A stretch of 64,000 bases of DNA from Peptoniphilaceae bacterium. GTDB taxonomy: Bacteria; Bacillota; Clostridia; Tissierellales; Peptoniphilaceae. This document shows positions 1 through 7,969 of this stretch, in pieces; positions within the stretch are counted from its first letter, which is position 1, and every line of letters starts with the position of its first letter. Position numbers and translations under genes: made by a program. The DNA is taken from the NCBI GenBank assembly GCA_028723425.1, contig JAQYEZ010000003.1, positions 45,154 through 109,153 on the forward strand. Direction: 5' to 3'. The notes under the pieces were generated by a model, which saw nothing but the letters and a program-made list of their open reading frames with translations, made no database searches and was not told where the DNA came from.

Positions 1-489
1 GATTTTGATTTTGAGCAAGTTTTTTCGGGAGGATCGGGTTTTGATTCTTTTTCAAAAAAACAACCCCACTCTCTGCCAGACCTCTTTGAACCTGGCACTG
101 CAAACTTGCCTTCTTTTATAGGGCTTGAGGCAGCAATAGAAGTTTTAAAGGAAAATAAGCCTTATGAGAAGTTAGACAAGCTTACAAGATACCTCTATGA
201 GAATCTAAAAGAAAACAAAAATCTAGACTTTTATACCAGGCTTGAAAAAATAAACGCCCCAATAGTTTCTTTTAACATCAAAGGTTTTGATGCAAATACC
301 ATAAGCCATATTTTAGATTTAAAATATGACATTTGTACAAGGGCGGGCTCTCATTGTGCCCCACTTTTTCACAAAAGATTTGGCACAAAAAAAAGATCTA
401 TTGTTAGATTAAGTCTTTCCCCTTACAACACTAAGGAGGAAATAGACTATGTAGTAAAAGCAATAAATGAAATTTCTATACAAAAATAG
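1..489 (+). CDS. Cysteine desulfurase family protein (class V aminotransferase), 3' part
   Basis: The reading frame is open from base 1, so this is the C-terminal part (about 162 residues) of a gene that starts before the window; the ATG at 106 is internal. The family is PLP-dependent and removes sulfur from cysteine or selenocysteine. Visible signatures are the FEPGTANLPS segment near the window start and the late TRAGSHCAP motif, whose Cys sits where group II (SufS/CsdA-like) enzymes have their catalytic cysteine. The PLP lysine lies outside the window. The gene ends in a hairpin shared with modC, which converges on it. Sulfur supply to molybdopterin would be a plausible link to the neighbouring Mo genes, but that is inference. 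Confidence 0.85.
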   Translation, partial: DFDFEQVFSGGSGFDSFSKKQPHSLPDLFEPGTANLPSFIGLEAAIEVLKENKPYEKLDKLTRYLYENLKENKNLDFYTRLEKINAPIVSFNIKGFDANTISHILDLKYDICTRAGSHCAPLFHKRFGTKKRSIVRLSLSPYNTKEEIDYVVKAINEISIQK

Positions 490-512
490 CCGCCACAAGG
501 ACGGTTATTTTT
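482..512. terminator. Bidirectional terminator between the desulfurase gene and modC
   Basis: An 11-bp inverted repeat (482-492 and 502-512; AAAAATAGCCG against CGGTTATTTTT with one G:T) with a 9-base loop has A/T tracts on both sides. It covers the stop codons of both convergent genes. Confidence 0.75.
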
Positions 513-1548
513 GTAGAAACAATAATTTATTTTTATCAATTTGAAAATATAAGTCTTCCTTATTTTTTAAGCTAGTCCACTTTTCTTTATCTATCTCAAT
601 CCTTAAAAATCCACCTTTTTTAGAAGCTGCTTTTCTAGCAATTATAGTATAGCCAAAAAGCTCCTCAATTTCTTCTATAACTTCAAGTTGGTAAGAGTTT
701 ATGCCAAGATCTTTATCGCCAAGCTTTATATAAGGACTTCTAATTCCTATAAAGTCGCTTTTTATACAAGAATCAAGTCTTAATTCAAGATCCCAAGCCT
801 CGGCATAATATAAATCTTTACTTAGATGTTTTAAGCTTGTAAAGTTTTTACAGCCTGAAAGTTCAGCAGCAGAAAGAGTTTCTGGATTTTTGAAAAGCTC
901 TTCTGTCTTTTTCATTTTTTCAGCTTTGCCCTTATTCATCACAACTATAGAATCGCACATTCTATAGGCTTCATCCATATCGTGTGAAACAAATAGGGTT
1001 TGTATTTTATATTTTTCTATGGTCTTTTTTATATCTAACTCAATAGTCCACCTTAGGTATTGATCTATAGCAGAATAAGGTTCATCGAGTATCAAAAGTT
1101 CGGCATCATTTACCAAGATTCTTGCAAGGGCTGCCCTTTGCTTTTCTCCTCCAGAAATTTGTGTCGGATACTTATCTTTTACTGCTAAAAGATTTAATTC
1201 TTGTAATTTTTGCCCAACAATAGCATTAAAATCGCAATCCTTATTTCTAATTCCTGCAGCTATATTTTCATAGACAGTCATATTGGGAAAGAGAGCATAG
1301 TCTTGGAAGAGATAACCTATTAATCTATCTTGAACTTTTAAGTTTATCTTTTTTTCAGAGTCAAACAAAACCCTATCGTTTAATACAATTCTTCCCCTAT
1401 CAGGCCTTACTATACCCGATATGCATTTGAGACTTAAGCTTTTTCCAGATCCCGAAGCTCCTAAAATTCCTAGAACCCCTTCTTTACTTTTAAAATCTAC
1501 ATCCAAAACAAAACTTCCAAAGTCTTTATATATATTTACTTCTAACAT
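505..1548 (-). CDS. modC: Molybdate ABC transporter ATP-binding protein
   Basis: This is the ATPase that powers molybdate (or tungstate) import with ModB and ModA. It has 347 residues: the ABC domain comes first, with Walker A GASGSGKS at residues 30-37, signature SGGEKQR and Walker B LLILDEP. A C-terminal extension of about 120 residues has the size expected for the ModC TOBE/Mop region. It is last in the run moaA, moaCB, MOSC, modA, modB, modC and starts 1 base after the modB stop, so co-translation is likely. The assignment rests on context as well as domain, because related ATPases for sulfate or iron look similar. Confidence 0.88.
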   Translation of the reverse strand: MLEVNIYKDFGSFVLDVDFKSKEGVLGILGASGSGKSLSLKCISGIVRPDRGRIVLNDRVLFDSEKKINLKVQDRLIGYLFQDYALFPNMTVYENIAAGIRNKDCDFNAIVGQKLQELNLLAVKDKYPTQISGGEKQRAALARILVNDAELLILDEPYSAIDQYLRWTIELDIKKTIEKYKIQTLFVSHDMDEAYRMCDSIVVMNKGKAEKMKKTEELFKNPETLSAAELSGCKNFTSLKHLSKDLYYAEAWDLELRLDSCIKSDFIGIRSPYIKLGDKDLGINSYQLEVIEEIEELFGYTIIARKAASKKGGFLRIEIDKEKWTSLKNKEDLYFQIDKNKLLFLQK

Positions 1549-1549
1549 C

Positions 1550-2221
1550 CTAGGCTCTTTTCTTTCCGTAATTGTTGGCTTCTAGTAAGTTTATTATTAA
1601 AAGGATAAAAAGTGATATTAAAATATTTATAAACACCCATTTGTAGGCAAGATCATCTTGACCTACTCTCCAAAATTGATAAACACTTGTCGAAATTGTA
1701 GCGGTTTTTCCTGGTATGAATCCACTTACCATGCTGGTTGCTCCATATTCTCCAAGGGCTCTTGCAAAAGAGAGTACAAGTCCTGCCAAGACTCCTTTTT
1801 TTGAACAAGGCATCATCACTTTCCAAAAAATCCAAGTATTGCTTTTACCTAGAGTTTGGGCTGCATATTTTAAATTTATGTCAAAAGATTCAAAAGCTCC
1901 TCTGGCAGTCCTGTACATAAGGGGAAATGTTACTATAACTGTTGCAATTATTGCAGAATACCACTTCATTATCAAATTTAAGTCAAATAAGTCTTTTAGT
2001 GCCCCTCCAAAAAAACTATTTGGTCCTAAAGCTTTTATTATAAAGAATCCTATAACAGTTGGTGGAAGAACTAGGGGCAAGGTAAAAATCACATCGCAAA
2101 TTCCCTTTAAAGTAGGCTTTAATTTTTTTACATAATAGGCAAAAAATATGCCCAAGAAAAAGGTAATAATTGATGATATTATAGCAATTCTTATAGAATT
2201 ATATAGTGGAAAATAGTCCAT
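1550..2221 (-). CDS. modB: Molybdate ABC transporter permease
   Basis: Integral membrane permease of 223 residues with about five hydrophobic segments. The cytoplasmic EAA-type loop that contacts ModC reads ALGEYGATSMVSGFIPG near residues 155-172. Length and loop are typical of ModB. It sits 8 bases downstream of modA and 1 base upstream of modC. A sulfate or tungstate role cannot be excluded by sequence alone, but the molybdopterin genes in the same run favour molybdate. Confidence 0.9.
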   Translation of the reverse strand: MDYFPLYNSIRIAIISSIITFFLGIFFAYYVKKLKPTLKGICDVIFTLPLVLPPTVIGFFIIKALGPNSFFGGALKDLFDLNLIMKWYSAIIATVIVTFPLMYRTARGAFESFDINLKYAAQTLGKSNTWIFWKVMMPCSKKGVLAGLVLSFARALGEYGATSMVSGFIPGKTATISTSVYQFWRVGQDDLAYKWVFINILISLFILLIINLLEANNYGKKRA

Positions 2222-2229
2222 AGCTAAAA

Positions 2230-3099
2230 CTATTTAATTGGGGTAAATCCAGCTTTCTCAAAAATTTCACTAGCCTTATCTGTTTTTAAGAAGTCTAAGA
2301 ATTTTTGAGCATCTTCTTTGTTCTTGCTATTTTCTAAAACAGCTGCAGGATAGATAACCTTGTTATCAAGCATAGAATCATCAGCTTCTGCAACTACTTG
2401 TAGGTTAAATGCTTTAGCATCTGTTGCATATATAATTCCTGCGTCAACTGTATTTTCACTTACCCAAGAAGCAACTTCTCTTACATTTGAGCCAAGAGTT
2501 ACTTTTGGTTTTACTGCGTCAAATATTCCTAAATTTTTAAGAATTTCTTCTGAATATTGACCTACAGGTACATCTTCATTACCAAGAGCTATAGTTTTTA
2601 CCTTATCTGTGTTCAAATCTTCAAACTTTTCTATATTATTTTTATTACCTTCACTAACTACTAAGCAAACCTTATTTTCTAATAAGTCTACTCTAGAATT
2701 TGAGTCGATGCCTACTTTTCCACCGTATTCTTCATTTTTTGGATCAAGTTCATTCATTTGTTTTTGGGCAGCAGAAATAAATAAATCAACATCTGCTCCT
2801 TCTTCTATTTGAGTTTTTAAAGTTCCAGACGAATCAAAGTTAAAGGTTAAATTTACACCGTAATTTTCTTTTTCATATGCAGTTTTTAATTCATCCAACA
2901 CATCAGTTAGAGATGCTGCTGCAAATACAACTATGTCTTTTTTCTCTTTGCTTGTTGTATTTGTGCTTTCTTGGCTTGTAGAAGAAACTGGTGTAATTTT
3001 TTCTGTACTGCTATTATCTTTCTCCTTTGATCCACATCCTGCAAAATTTAATACCATTGCAAGAGTAAATAAACCAATTGTTGTCTTTTTTAAATTCAT
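2230..3099 (-). CDS. modA: Molybdate-binding lipoprotein
   Basis: Extracytoplasmic solute-binding lipoprotein. I place the start at 3099 and not at the upstream ATG (3114), because AAGGAG lies just before 3099 and overlaps that upstream ATG. The signal peptide ends in FAGC with the lipidated Cys at residue 22, followed by a Ser/Thr/Lys-rich linker. The mature part begins DIVVFAAASLTDVLDEL, the usual ModA opening whose Ser contacts the oxyanion. It is first of the modABC set and follows the MOSC gene. Tungstate is the main alternative ligand. Confidence 0.9.
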   Translation of the reverse strand: MNLKKTTIGLFTLAMVLNFAGCGSKEKDNSSTEKITPVSSTSQESTNTTSKEKKDIVVFAAASLTDVLDELKTAYEKENYGVNLTFNFDSSGTLKTQIEEGADVDLFISAAQKQMNELDPKNEEYGGKVGIDSNSRVDLLENKVCLVVSEGNKNNIEKFEDLNTDKVKTIALGNEDVPVGQYSEEILKNLGIFDAVKPKVTLGSNVREVASWVSENTVDAGIIYATDAKAFNLQVVAEADDSMLDNKVIYPAAVLENSKNKEDAQKFLDFLKTDKASEIFEKAGFTPIK

Positions 3100-3143
3100 A
3101 ATTTTCTCCTTCATATAACTATTTTTTACTTTTTAAACACTTT

Positions 3144-3575
3144 CTAACCAATAATTTCTATTTGGTCCCCTACTTTTATTTTTCCACCTTTTTTTACTAT
3201 AGTAAAGATCCCTTCACTAGGCATAATGCACTCTCCCACCTTTTGTTTAATAGCACAGCCCTTGTGACATTCTTTACCAATTTGACTTACTTCTTGTATT
3301 GTTTCTCCAATTTTTATTTTAGTTCCTACTGCAAGCTTGTGTAGGATGATGCCCTCGGTTGTAATATTTTCGGCGAAATCTCCATTTTTTAAAACAGGGA
3401 TTTCTTTTTTCATCTTATCTATAGATTCCTTAGCCAAGAGGGAAACTTGCCTATGCCATTTACCAGCATGAGCATCCCCCTCCAAGCCGTAATCTTCTAT
3501 AAAAATACCTTCTTCTTGCGGTATTTTAATTACGCCTTTTTTTTCTGATTTATTAATTGAAATAACTCTTGCCAT
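3144..3575 (-). CDS. MOSC domain protein
   Basis: A 143-residue protein consisting of a single MOSC domain, the fold found at the C-terminus of molybdenum cofactor sulfurases and in YiiM-type enzymes. The region GDAHAGKWHRQVSLLAKESI (about residues 34-53) and the conserved Cys in GKECHKGCAI (about 99-108) are visible. Stand-alone MOSC proteins bind Mo cofactor or move sulfur, but the substrate here is unknown. It lies 6 bases after moaCB and before modA, inside the Mo operon, with GAGGT ahead of its ATG. Confidence 0.85.
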   Translation of the reverse strand: MARVISINKSEKKGVIKIPQEEGIFIEDYGLEGDAHAGKWHRQVSLLAKESIDKMKKEIPVLKNGDFAENITTEGIILHKLAVGTKIKIGETIQEVSQIGKECHKGCAIKQKVGECIMPSEGIFTIVKKGGKIKVGDQIEIIG

Positions 3576-3581
3576 ATAACC

Positions 3582-4538
3582 TCAATGTTGTTTTATATCT
3601 CCACTTAATATATCAAGCCCATGACCAAGGCTAGGAAGGATTGCATATATACTTTCCTTAACCGCTCTTGGAGACCCGGGTAAATTTATTATCAAAGAAT
3701 TTTTTCTTATCCCACTTGTCGCTCTGGAAAGCATCCAGTTGTTTGTTTTTTCTTTAGAGTAAAGTCTTATTGCATCAGAGATTGAAGAAGCAGACCTTTC
3801 TATTACTGCTTCTGTTGCCTCTGGAGTAACATCTCTTTTACTAAAGCCTGTTCCCCCTGAGGTAAAAATTAAAGCCATATTTTTCTCATCTGCCAAATAT
3901 ATTAGCTCATTTTTGATATCTTCTATATTATCAGGGACTATCTTTGAATAAGTTAGCCTATAATTATCAGGCATGGCTTCTTTGAAAGAATCTATCACTA
4001 AGTCCTTATTTTCTCCGCTTGCCCTAGTATCGCTAGCCACTATTACTCCATATTCATATATCTTTTCATTTAAAGATTCATGTTTAAAATGACCAGACTT
4101 GCCCCCAGTTTTTTCTACCAAATAAATCTTTTCTATAGACATAGATTTATCCATAGACTTGCACATATCATAAACAGTAAGTAGACCACAAGAAACTCCT
4201 GTCAAAGCTTCCATCTCTACCCCAGTTTTCCCTTCGCATTTAACCCTAACATCGCAATATAAAAATGTATCTTCAAAATAAAAATCTACCTTTACTGAAT
4301 TTAAAAGTAAGCTATGGGTCATAGGTATTATAGTCGGAGTATTTTTTACCCCTTGAATAGCTGCAACTTGTGCTATAGCAAGGACATCTCCCTTTTTTAT
4401 TTTTTCATTTTTTATAGCTTCTATAGTCTCTTTTTTTAACTTTATGTATCCTCTGGCAAAAGCCTCTCTAATAGTCTTACTCTTGTCAGAAATATCAACC
4501 ATTTGACCCCTGCCATTTTCATCAAGATGAGTAAACAT
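3582..4538 (-). CDS. MoaC-MoaB/MogA fusion, molybdopterin biosynthesis
   Basis: A 318-residue two-domain protein. Residues 1-157 are MoaC (cyclic pyranopterin monophosphate synthase), with the catalytic segment VYDMCKSMDK at 122-131 and KTGGKSG at 143-149. Residues 160-318 are a MoaB/MogA-type molybdopterin adenylyltransferase fold, with SDTRASGE, TSGGTG at 226-231 and LPGSPRA at 286-292. One polypeptide therefore carries the step after MoaA and a late step of the same pathway. The start follows the moaA stop directly (GGAGGATAAATG). MoaD, MoaE, MoeA and MobA are not in the window. Confidence 0.93.
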   Translation of the reverse strand: MFTHLDENGRGQMVDISDKSKTIREAFARGYIKLKKETIEAIKNEKIKKGDVLAIAQVAAIQGVKNTPTIIPMTHSLLLNSVKVDFYFEDTFLYCDVRVKCEGKTGVEMEALTGVSCGLLTVYDMCKSMDKSMSIEKIYLVEKTGGKSGHFKHESLNEKIYEYGVIVASDTRASGENKDLVIDSFKEAMPDNYRLTYSKIVPDNIEDIKNELIYLADEKNMALIFTSGGTGFSKRDVTPEATEAVIERSASSISDAIRLYSKEKTNNWMLSRATSGIRKNSLIINLPGSPRAVKESIYAILPSLGHGLDILSGDIKQH

Positions 4539-5486
4539 TTATCCTCCAATCCTGTTCATACTTTCTACAATACTTCTTCCATCTTCAAGCCTATGTTTTA
4601 AAGGTTTTATCTTTAAAGCTTCTTCTATAAAAGGCCTAATATCTTCCCCTTTCCTTAAAGGAGTTTTTAAATCAATAAGCCTATCGCTATGAAGACAAGC
4701 CTTTAGGTAACCATCACTTGTAAGTCTAAGCCTATTACAAGACTTGCAAAATTTATGGGATATCGGCTCTATAAAACCAACCCTTCCCTTTGCTCCTTCA
4801 AGTTTATATAAACTTGCTGGAGAGGAAGGGTCTTTGTTATCTATTTTCCTTAAATTTGTATTTTCTATAATATCATCGCAAGATAAAAATTTATCCTTGG
4901 CATATGATGCTGTAGGACCTATTGGCATAACTTCAATAAATCTTACATCTATATCATACTGGTAAGTTAAATTTAAAAAATCATTTATTTCCTTTTCATT
5001 AATTCCCTTTAGTAGAACAGTGTTAAGCTTTATACCAAGACCCACATCTGCTGCAGCTTTTATGCCATCAAGCACATCTTTCAAATCGCCACCTGTTAGG
5101 TCTTTAAAAGTTTTTGGATTTAGGGTATCTAGGGATACATTTACCCTATCAAGACCTGCTTTTTTTAAGCTATAGGCCTTATCTTTTAACAAGGAGGCGT
5201 TGGTAGTCATTGCCAAATCCTTTATCTTTTCCAAAGATCCCAAAGATTCAACAAAATTTACTACACCCTTTCTAATAAGAGGCTCCCCACCAGTTATTCT
5301 TATCTTATCTATTCCATTTTCGACAAAAAGATGGGCTATATAATAAATCTCTTCAAAAGTTAATATTTCTGACCTAGGTTTTTTGTAAATTCCATCCTTA
5401 GGCATACAGTACTTACACCTAAAATTGCACAAATCTGTAAGTGAAATTCTAAGATAATTAATATTTCTATTAAAATTATCTAACAT
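4539..5486 (-). CDS. moaA: GTP 3',8-cyclase
   Basis: Radical SAM enzyme for the first step of molybdopterin synthesis (GTP to 3',8-cyclo-7,8-dihydro-GTP). The N-terminal cluster motif CNFRCKYC has Cys at 20, 24 and 27. A second cluster motif lies near the C-terminus (FCKSCNRLRLTSDGYLKAC, CX2CX13C), and the protein ends in Gly-Gly, which is essential in this family. Length 315 is normal. It is the first gene of the Mo operon, so its upstream region (5487-5705) should hold the operon promoter. Confidence 0.96.
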   Translation of the reverse strand: MLDNFNRNINYLRISLTDLCNFRCKYCMPKDGIYKKPRSEILTFEEIYYIAHLFVENGIDKIRITGGEPLIRKGVVNFVESLGSLEKIKDLAMTTNASLLKDKAYSLKKAGLDRVNVSLDTLNPKTFKDLTGGDLKDVLDGIKAAADVGLGIKLNTVLLKGINEKEINDFLNLTYQYDIDVRFIEVMPIGPTASYAKDKFLSCDDIIENTNLRKIDNKDPSSPASLYKLEGAKGRVGFIEPISHKFCKSCNRLRLTSDGYLKACLHSDRLIDLKTPLRKGEDIRPFIEEALKIKPLKHRLEDGRSIVESMNRIGG

Positions 5487-5705
5487 GTTACAGCCCCTTT
5501 CTGTTTAATTGTAATAATGATAACATAAGCTTTAACTTTTTACAATGATTTTTGTTATCAATAAATCTATAAAAAATTTTTATAAATCTATAGGTTCTTA
5601 TTTATCTATAATTTTTCCCCTTATCTACTTGTAACTTTTATTTAAATTTAAAAAACTAATACAACTTTCTAAAAAAGCCCCCAAAAGGGAGCTTTAAAAA
5701 CTTTA
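5487..5705 (-). promoter_or_regulatory. Candidate control region of the molybdenum operon
   Basis: AT-rich region ahead of moaA. Two repeats stand out: the direct repeat ATAAATCTAT at 5561-5570 and 5582-5591 (21 bases apart, two helical turns), and the inverted pair TGATAAC (5518-5524) / GTTATCA (5554-5560). On the minus strand a weak promoter can be read inside this pair (TTGTAA, 17 bases, TATCAT). No regulator is identified and no match to a known Mo-cofactor riboswitch was recognised. Confidence 0.35.
5671..5696 (-). terminator. Terminator after the DUF4097 gene
   Basis: On the minus strand AAGCTCCC-TTTT-GGGGGCTT forms a stem with one mismatch, followed by a run of T. It lies just after the stop at 5706. 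Confidence 0.7.
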
Positions 5706-6770
5706 TTATTTAACTATTATCTTACCAAAACCAGATTTTAGGTCCATACTTAGGTCTGTTTTTTCTGGATTTGTTGAAACTTGATAACCTTCTTTTCTTT
5801 GGATTTTGTTTTTAAACTTATCAGAAATTGAATGATTGGTTGATTTTACTAGAGCAGAAACATCTCCTTCAAAGCCTTCTGTATCAACTATCAAAGTTCC
5901 AAAACCAGAGTTTAAAGAAATTTCAGATATTTTTAAAAGTTTTGCAAGTCTTATAGAACCAGATTGGGAATTTACTGCAAGTTTTTCTGAATTTATACCA
6001 TCAACCCTTACAGAACCATTTACAGCCGATACGTTAACCTCATTTCCTGAAATATTTGTTAAATTTACAGATCCATTAATATTATCAACATCTAGGCTAC
6101 CATTGGTATTTTTAATTTCGATCTTTCCATTTACATTCTTAATAGAAACTGATCCTGCAGAATTTTCTAGAGAAATTCTTCCGTTAACACTTTCCAGGAT
6201 AGTATTTGAAAAATCTACTCCTTTAATATCTACTTCTCCATTTACAGTATTTATAGCAAGCTCATCGTAAATATTTGATCCAAGAAGCAGTTTAATATTT
6301 GCTGATGCGTTGTAATTTTTGTATTCTGGATTAACTCTTATAGAAAGTTGGCCATCTTCTACATTTAGCAAAAGATAATCAGAAACTTCTTCGACCTTGT
6401 CTTTAAAATATATTTTTTCTTTGACCAAAATAAAATTATCTTGGGCTCTTTGAATTTCTATATCTCCATTAATAAGATTTACCGAAATTTCTTTGACTTC
6501 ATCTTCAATTTTTGTTTCATTTTCCATAGAAACTGAATTGATGTGATAAATATTGTTGGGATTTGTCATAGAATCAAAATCTATATTAGAAATAGTTTGA
6601 CTAGTTTTTTTGATCACTTTTTCCAAAGAAGAGCTAATTTTATTTATCAAGCTATCTTCGTCTTTGTCCTTTTTGTTATTTCCTACAGCTTCTAAAAGTT
6701 CGCTTGCTTCATCAACGTTTATCTTGCCTTCTTTTAGCATTTCCAAAATCATTTGTCTTTCTTCACTCAT
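5706..6770 (-). CDS. DUF4097 beta-strand repeat protein (LiaX/YvlB-like)
   Basis: A 354-residue protein without signal peptide. The first 30 residues form a short amphipathic segment (MILEMLKEGKINVDEASELL) followed by a charged linker. From about residue 90 there are repeating short beta strands of the type (V/I)xNxNGxIxI (for example around 195-260), typical of DUF4097 beta-solenoids. Related YvlB/LiaX proteins act in envelope-stress responses to cationic peptides; a role here is inferred. It overlaps the DUF2089 gene by 8 bases. The N-terminal motif recurs at the C-terminus of that neighbour, which suggests the two proteins contact each other. Confidence 0.8.
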   Translation of the reverse strand: MSEERQMILEMLKEGKINVDEASELLEAVGNNKKDKDEDSLINKISSSLEKVIKKTSQTISNIDFDSMTNPNNIYHINSVSMENETKIEDEVKEISVNLINGDIEIQRAQDNFILVKEKIYFKDKVEEVSDYLLLNVEDGQLSIRVNPEYKNYNASANIKLLLGSNIYDELAINTVNGEVDIKGVDFSNTILESVNGRISLENSAGSVSIKNVNGKIEIKNTNGSLDVDNINGSVNLTNISGNEVNVSAVNGSVRVDGINSEKLAVNSQSGSIRLAKLLKISEISLNSGFGTLIVDTEGFEGDVSALVKSTNHSISDKFKNKIQRKEGYQVSTNPEKTDLSMDLKSGFGKIIVK

Positions 6771-7119
6771 TTTTAATCTCCTTTAACAATTCTGTTGCCA
6801 TTTGGGCTGTTATTTCACCCTTGTCAAGCATATCCAATATATCTATCCTTGACTCTTCTATATCCACTTTTCTGCCTAATTTTTTTACAATTTTATCTAT
6901 TCTATTTCTTACTGTTGGATATGATATGTTAAGTTCTTCTCCAACATCTTTGATTGAACCTCTTTTTATTAAAAAAAGTTCTATAAATTCTTTGTCTTCT
7001 TGGTCTAGCCTTTGAAACTTATCCATTTCAAATTCGCCTGATATTTCTGTACCACATGTATTGCATCTGTATGATGTTATAACAAGGTCACCACCACAAT
7101 TTGGACATTTATTAATCAT
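6763..7119 (-). CDS. DUF2089-type zinc-ribbon HTH regulator
   Basis: A 118-residue protein. An N-terminal zinc ribbon has Cys at 5, 8, 19 and 22. It is followed by a sigma-region-4-like helix-turn-helix (about residues 40-80, with SIKDVGEELNISYPTVRNRI) and a C-terminal segment (ILDMLDKGEITAQMATELL) that resembles the start of the neighbouring DUF4097 protein. A strong AGGAGG precedes the ATG. The 8-base overlap with the downstream gene points to translational coupling. It is probably the transcriptional regulator of the pair, by inference. Confidence 0.82.
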   Translation of the reverse strand: MINKCPNCGGDLVITSYRCNTCGTEISGEFEMDKFQRLDQEDKEFIELFLIKRGSIKDVGEELNISYPTVRNRIDKIVKKLGRKVDIEESRIDILDMLDKGEITAQMATELLKEIKNE

Positions 7120-7278
7120 AAGACCTCCTCTTGATTTAAGTATACCATGATTTTTAATTTTGTAAAGTTCTACCTAAAGATTTTTTATATTTTTGCTTGT
7201 ATTATTTAAATATTTTAATTTTTGCTTTTAATTATTGCTTTCTTCCAAAAAAAGGACCTAGGCCCAATTTTTAAATTT

Positions 7279-7968
7279 TTATATATAATCCTTAATCCAA
7301 AAGGCCTTCAAGGCTCTTACTATCCATATTATGGTATTTACAGCTAAAAATCCACATATTAAAAATAGAAGCATAGAAATAGCATAGGCCCAGTAGGGAT
7401 TCACAAATTTATAATAAATTTTGGAAATTGCAAGCATAGAAAATATGGCAAATACTACCGTCCACTTTATAGCTGTAAGTAGTACTTCCCTAAAATCTAT
7501 GTAAACTTTGTATTTATTCTTATATCTTTTGTTGAAATTATCTCTTTTTATCTTGTTTTCTTCTCTATTTGCCCTATCTTCTTTAATTAGTCTGGCATAA
7601 TAAAAATCCATGTCTTCTTTGGAATAACCATATTTTTTTAATAACTTTAGTTCTTCTTCTGAGTATTCTATATTTAGGATTTTTTTAGTTATTTCAGCCT
7701 TGGACCTATATGAAATTCTTTTATCCCTAAGTTCTCTTAGTTTTTCTATATCATTTGCTAAACTTATCTTCTCAAGTGTATTTTTCTCATATTCTTTTTC
7801 CTTTTTTAAGTATAAAAGGAAAAATCCTGTAAGCGATAAAATCACAAGTATTTGACCCAAGATAAGAAGAGCTGTACTCGCCCCAAAATAACTTATGATT
7901 AGCATGATAAGACTTGGGAAAAATACTATTACAAAAGTAAAGAGAAAAAATTTTACTACAGATCTCAA
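7279..7968 (-). CDS. Uncharacterised membrane protein
   Basis: A 229-residue protein. I see two hydrophobic segments near the N-terminus (about 5-28 and 33-52), a long charged cytoplasmic-type central part rich in Lys/Glu (about 55-160), and two more membrane segments at about 165-185 and 195-217. No family was recognised. The start is TTG at 7968, placed behind GGAGGG that overlaps the stop of the glycosyltransferase gene, so the two are translationally coupled. The pairing suggests an envelope role, but the function is unknown. Confidence 0.7.
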   Translation of the reverse strand: MRSVVKFFLFTFVIVFFPSLIMLIISYFGASTALLILGQILVILSLTGFFLLYLKKEKEYEKNTLEKISLANDIEKLRELRDKRISYRSKAEITKKILNIEYSEEELKLLKKYGYSKEDMDFYYARLIKEDRANREENKIKRDNFNKRYKNKYKVYIDFREVLLTAIKWTVVFAIFSMLAISKIYYKFVNPYWAYAISMLLFLICGFLAVNTIIWIVRALKAFWIKDYI

Positions 7969-7969
7969 T

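Noticed and set aside
1716..2135. Plus-strand ORF of 139 residues opposite modB
   Set aside because: It lies wholly antisense to a well-supported membrane permease gene and has the composition of a complement of hydrophobic codons; no ribosome binding site.
5487..5705. Mo-cofactor riboswitch upstream of moaA
   Set aside because: No recognisable conserved blocks of that riboswitch; the region is too AT-rich for its stems.
5836..6270. Plus-strand ORF opposite the DUF4097 gene
   Set aside because: Antisense shadow of the regular beta-repeat codons of the minus-strand protein.
7248..7262. GGACCTAGGCCC palindrome with T run on the minus strand, considered as terminator
   Set aside because: Arms meet with a loop of two bases or fewer, too tight for a stable hairpin.
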